From PALSA-1006 sp036171275 (lineage in GTDB: Bacteria; Pseudomonadota; Gammaproteobacteria; Burkholderiales; Gallionellaceae), in NCBI GenBank assembly GCA_036171275.1, contig JAVHQT010000054.1, forward strand, positions 1 through 40,658: a stretch of 40,658 nt of DNA, read 5' to 3'. This document shows positions 40,653 to 40,658 of this stretch, one piece after another (within the stretch, counting starts at the first letter, position 1; each line of letters begins with the position of its first letter). Made by a program: the position numbers and the translations under genes. Below the pieces are notes generated by a model. That model did not search any database, had not been told where the DNA came from, and was given only the letters and a program-made list of their open reading frames with translations.

Positions 40653-40658
40653 GCCAAT
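40642..40658 (+). CDS. higA: Start of HigA-type antitoxin, cut by window end
   Basis: Only ATG plus four full codons (MNIKP) are visible, preceded by GGAG at 40631-40634 and overlapping the toxin stop. The position and spacing fit a HigA antitoxin (helix-turn-helix, autorepressor), but the family cannot be confirmed from this fragment. Confidence 0.55.

Noticed and set aside
1..40658. CRISPR array, tRNA, rRNA, phage or intact insertion sequence
   Set aside because: No regularly spaced direct repeats, cloverleaf sequences, rRNA blocks, transposase or phage genes were seen on reading both strands.

Overview
The window looks like chromosomal DNA of a gammaproteobacterium with moderate GC. Evidence: a proteobacterial grpE-dnaK-dnaJ cluster, a tightly overlapped xseB-ispA-dxs set with folE2 beside it, MsbA and O-antigen-ligase-type envelope genes, and a zinc-ribbon-free L33 next to L28. 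The order xseB-ispA-dxs-folE2 and the mix of sulfur-transport and cyclic-di-GMP genes suggest a free-living sulfur- or methane-oxidiser type lineage (Thiotrichales, Chromatiales or Methylococcales-like). The genus cannot be fixed from the sequence alone.

Layout. 1-4.1 kb: end of a secreted protein gene, then a large MHYT-Cache-PAS-GGDEF-EAL cyclic-di-GMP protein (minus). 4.2-9.7 kb: a split YeeE/YedE (PmpAB-like) sulfur transporter, then an RND efflux pump (periplasmic adaptor and inner-membrane pump) with a long perfect palindrome in its promoter region. 10-17.8 kb: a CarH/LitR-type B12-binding MerR regulator divergent from an eight-gene, almost fully overlapping operon: FAD oxidoreductase, DUF1365, cyclopropane-synthase-like methyltransferase, chalcone-isomerase-like protein, MFS/GPH carrier, DUF3833 lipoprotein, SDR and NTF2-like protein. 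Copies of the same 13-bp palindrome sit the same distance in front of both divergent start codons. The operon resembles the light/singlet-oxygen membrane-lipid remodelling regulons of other bacteria. 18.2-23.5 kb: an O-antigen ligase/polymerase, then grpE (with a near-perfect sigma-32 promoter), dnaK and dnaJ.

23.5-29.2 kb (minus) is the accessory-looking part. It holds a beta-barrel-like protein with a polyserine loop, a tiny secreted protein made of three Cys-X11-Cys repeats, a decayed dnaJ fragment, and an envelope operon: 54-residue lipoprotein, FecR-domain protein, LPP20-like lipoprotein and periplasmic transglutaminase-like protein. The FecR and transglutaminase proteins carry the same unusual EF-18-EF-11-EF helical module, so they may dock to each other. 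I consider this locus the best candidate for an undescribed system. A second LPP20-like lipoprotein lies upstream behind its own terminator.

29.3-39.9 kb is mostly housekeeping: citramalate synthase (isoleucine), FolE2 (folate), dxs-ispA-xseB (isoprenoids, DNA repair), an AlkD-type glycosylase, an unknown membrane protein, msbA, a 2-Cys peroxiredoxin, and rpmG/rpmB. The window ends in a gene-poor 0.4-kb stretch followed by a HigB-type toxin with its own promoter and operator and the first codons of the antitoxin. Dispersed REP-like repeats occur near 0.5, 23.6 and 35.2 kb. I saw no tRNA, rRNA, CRISPR array or intact insertion sequence.
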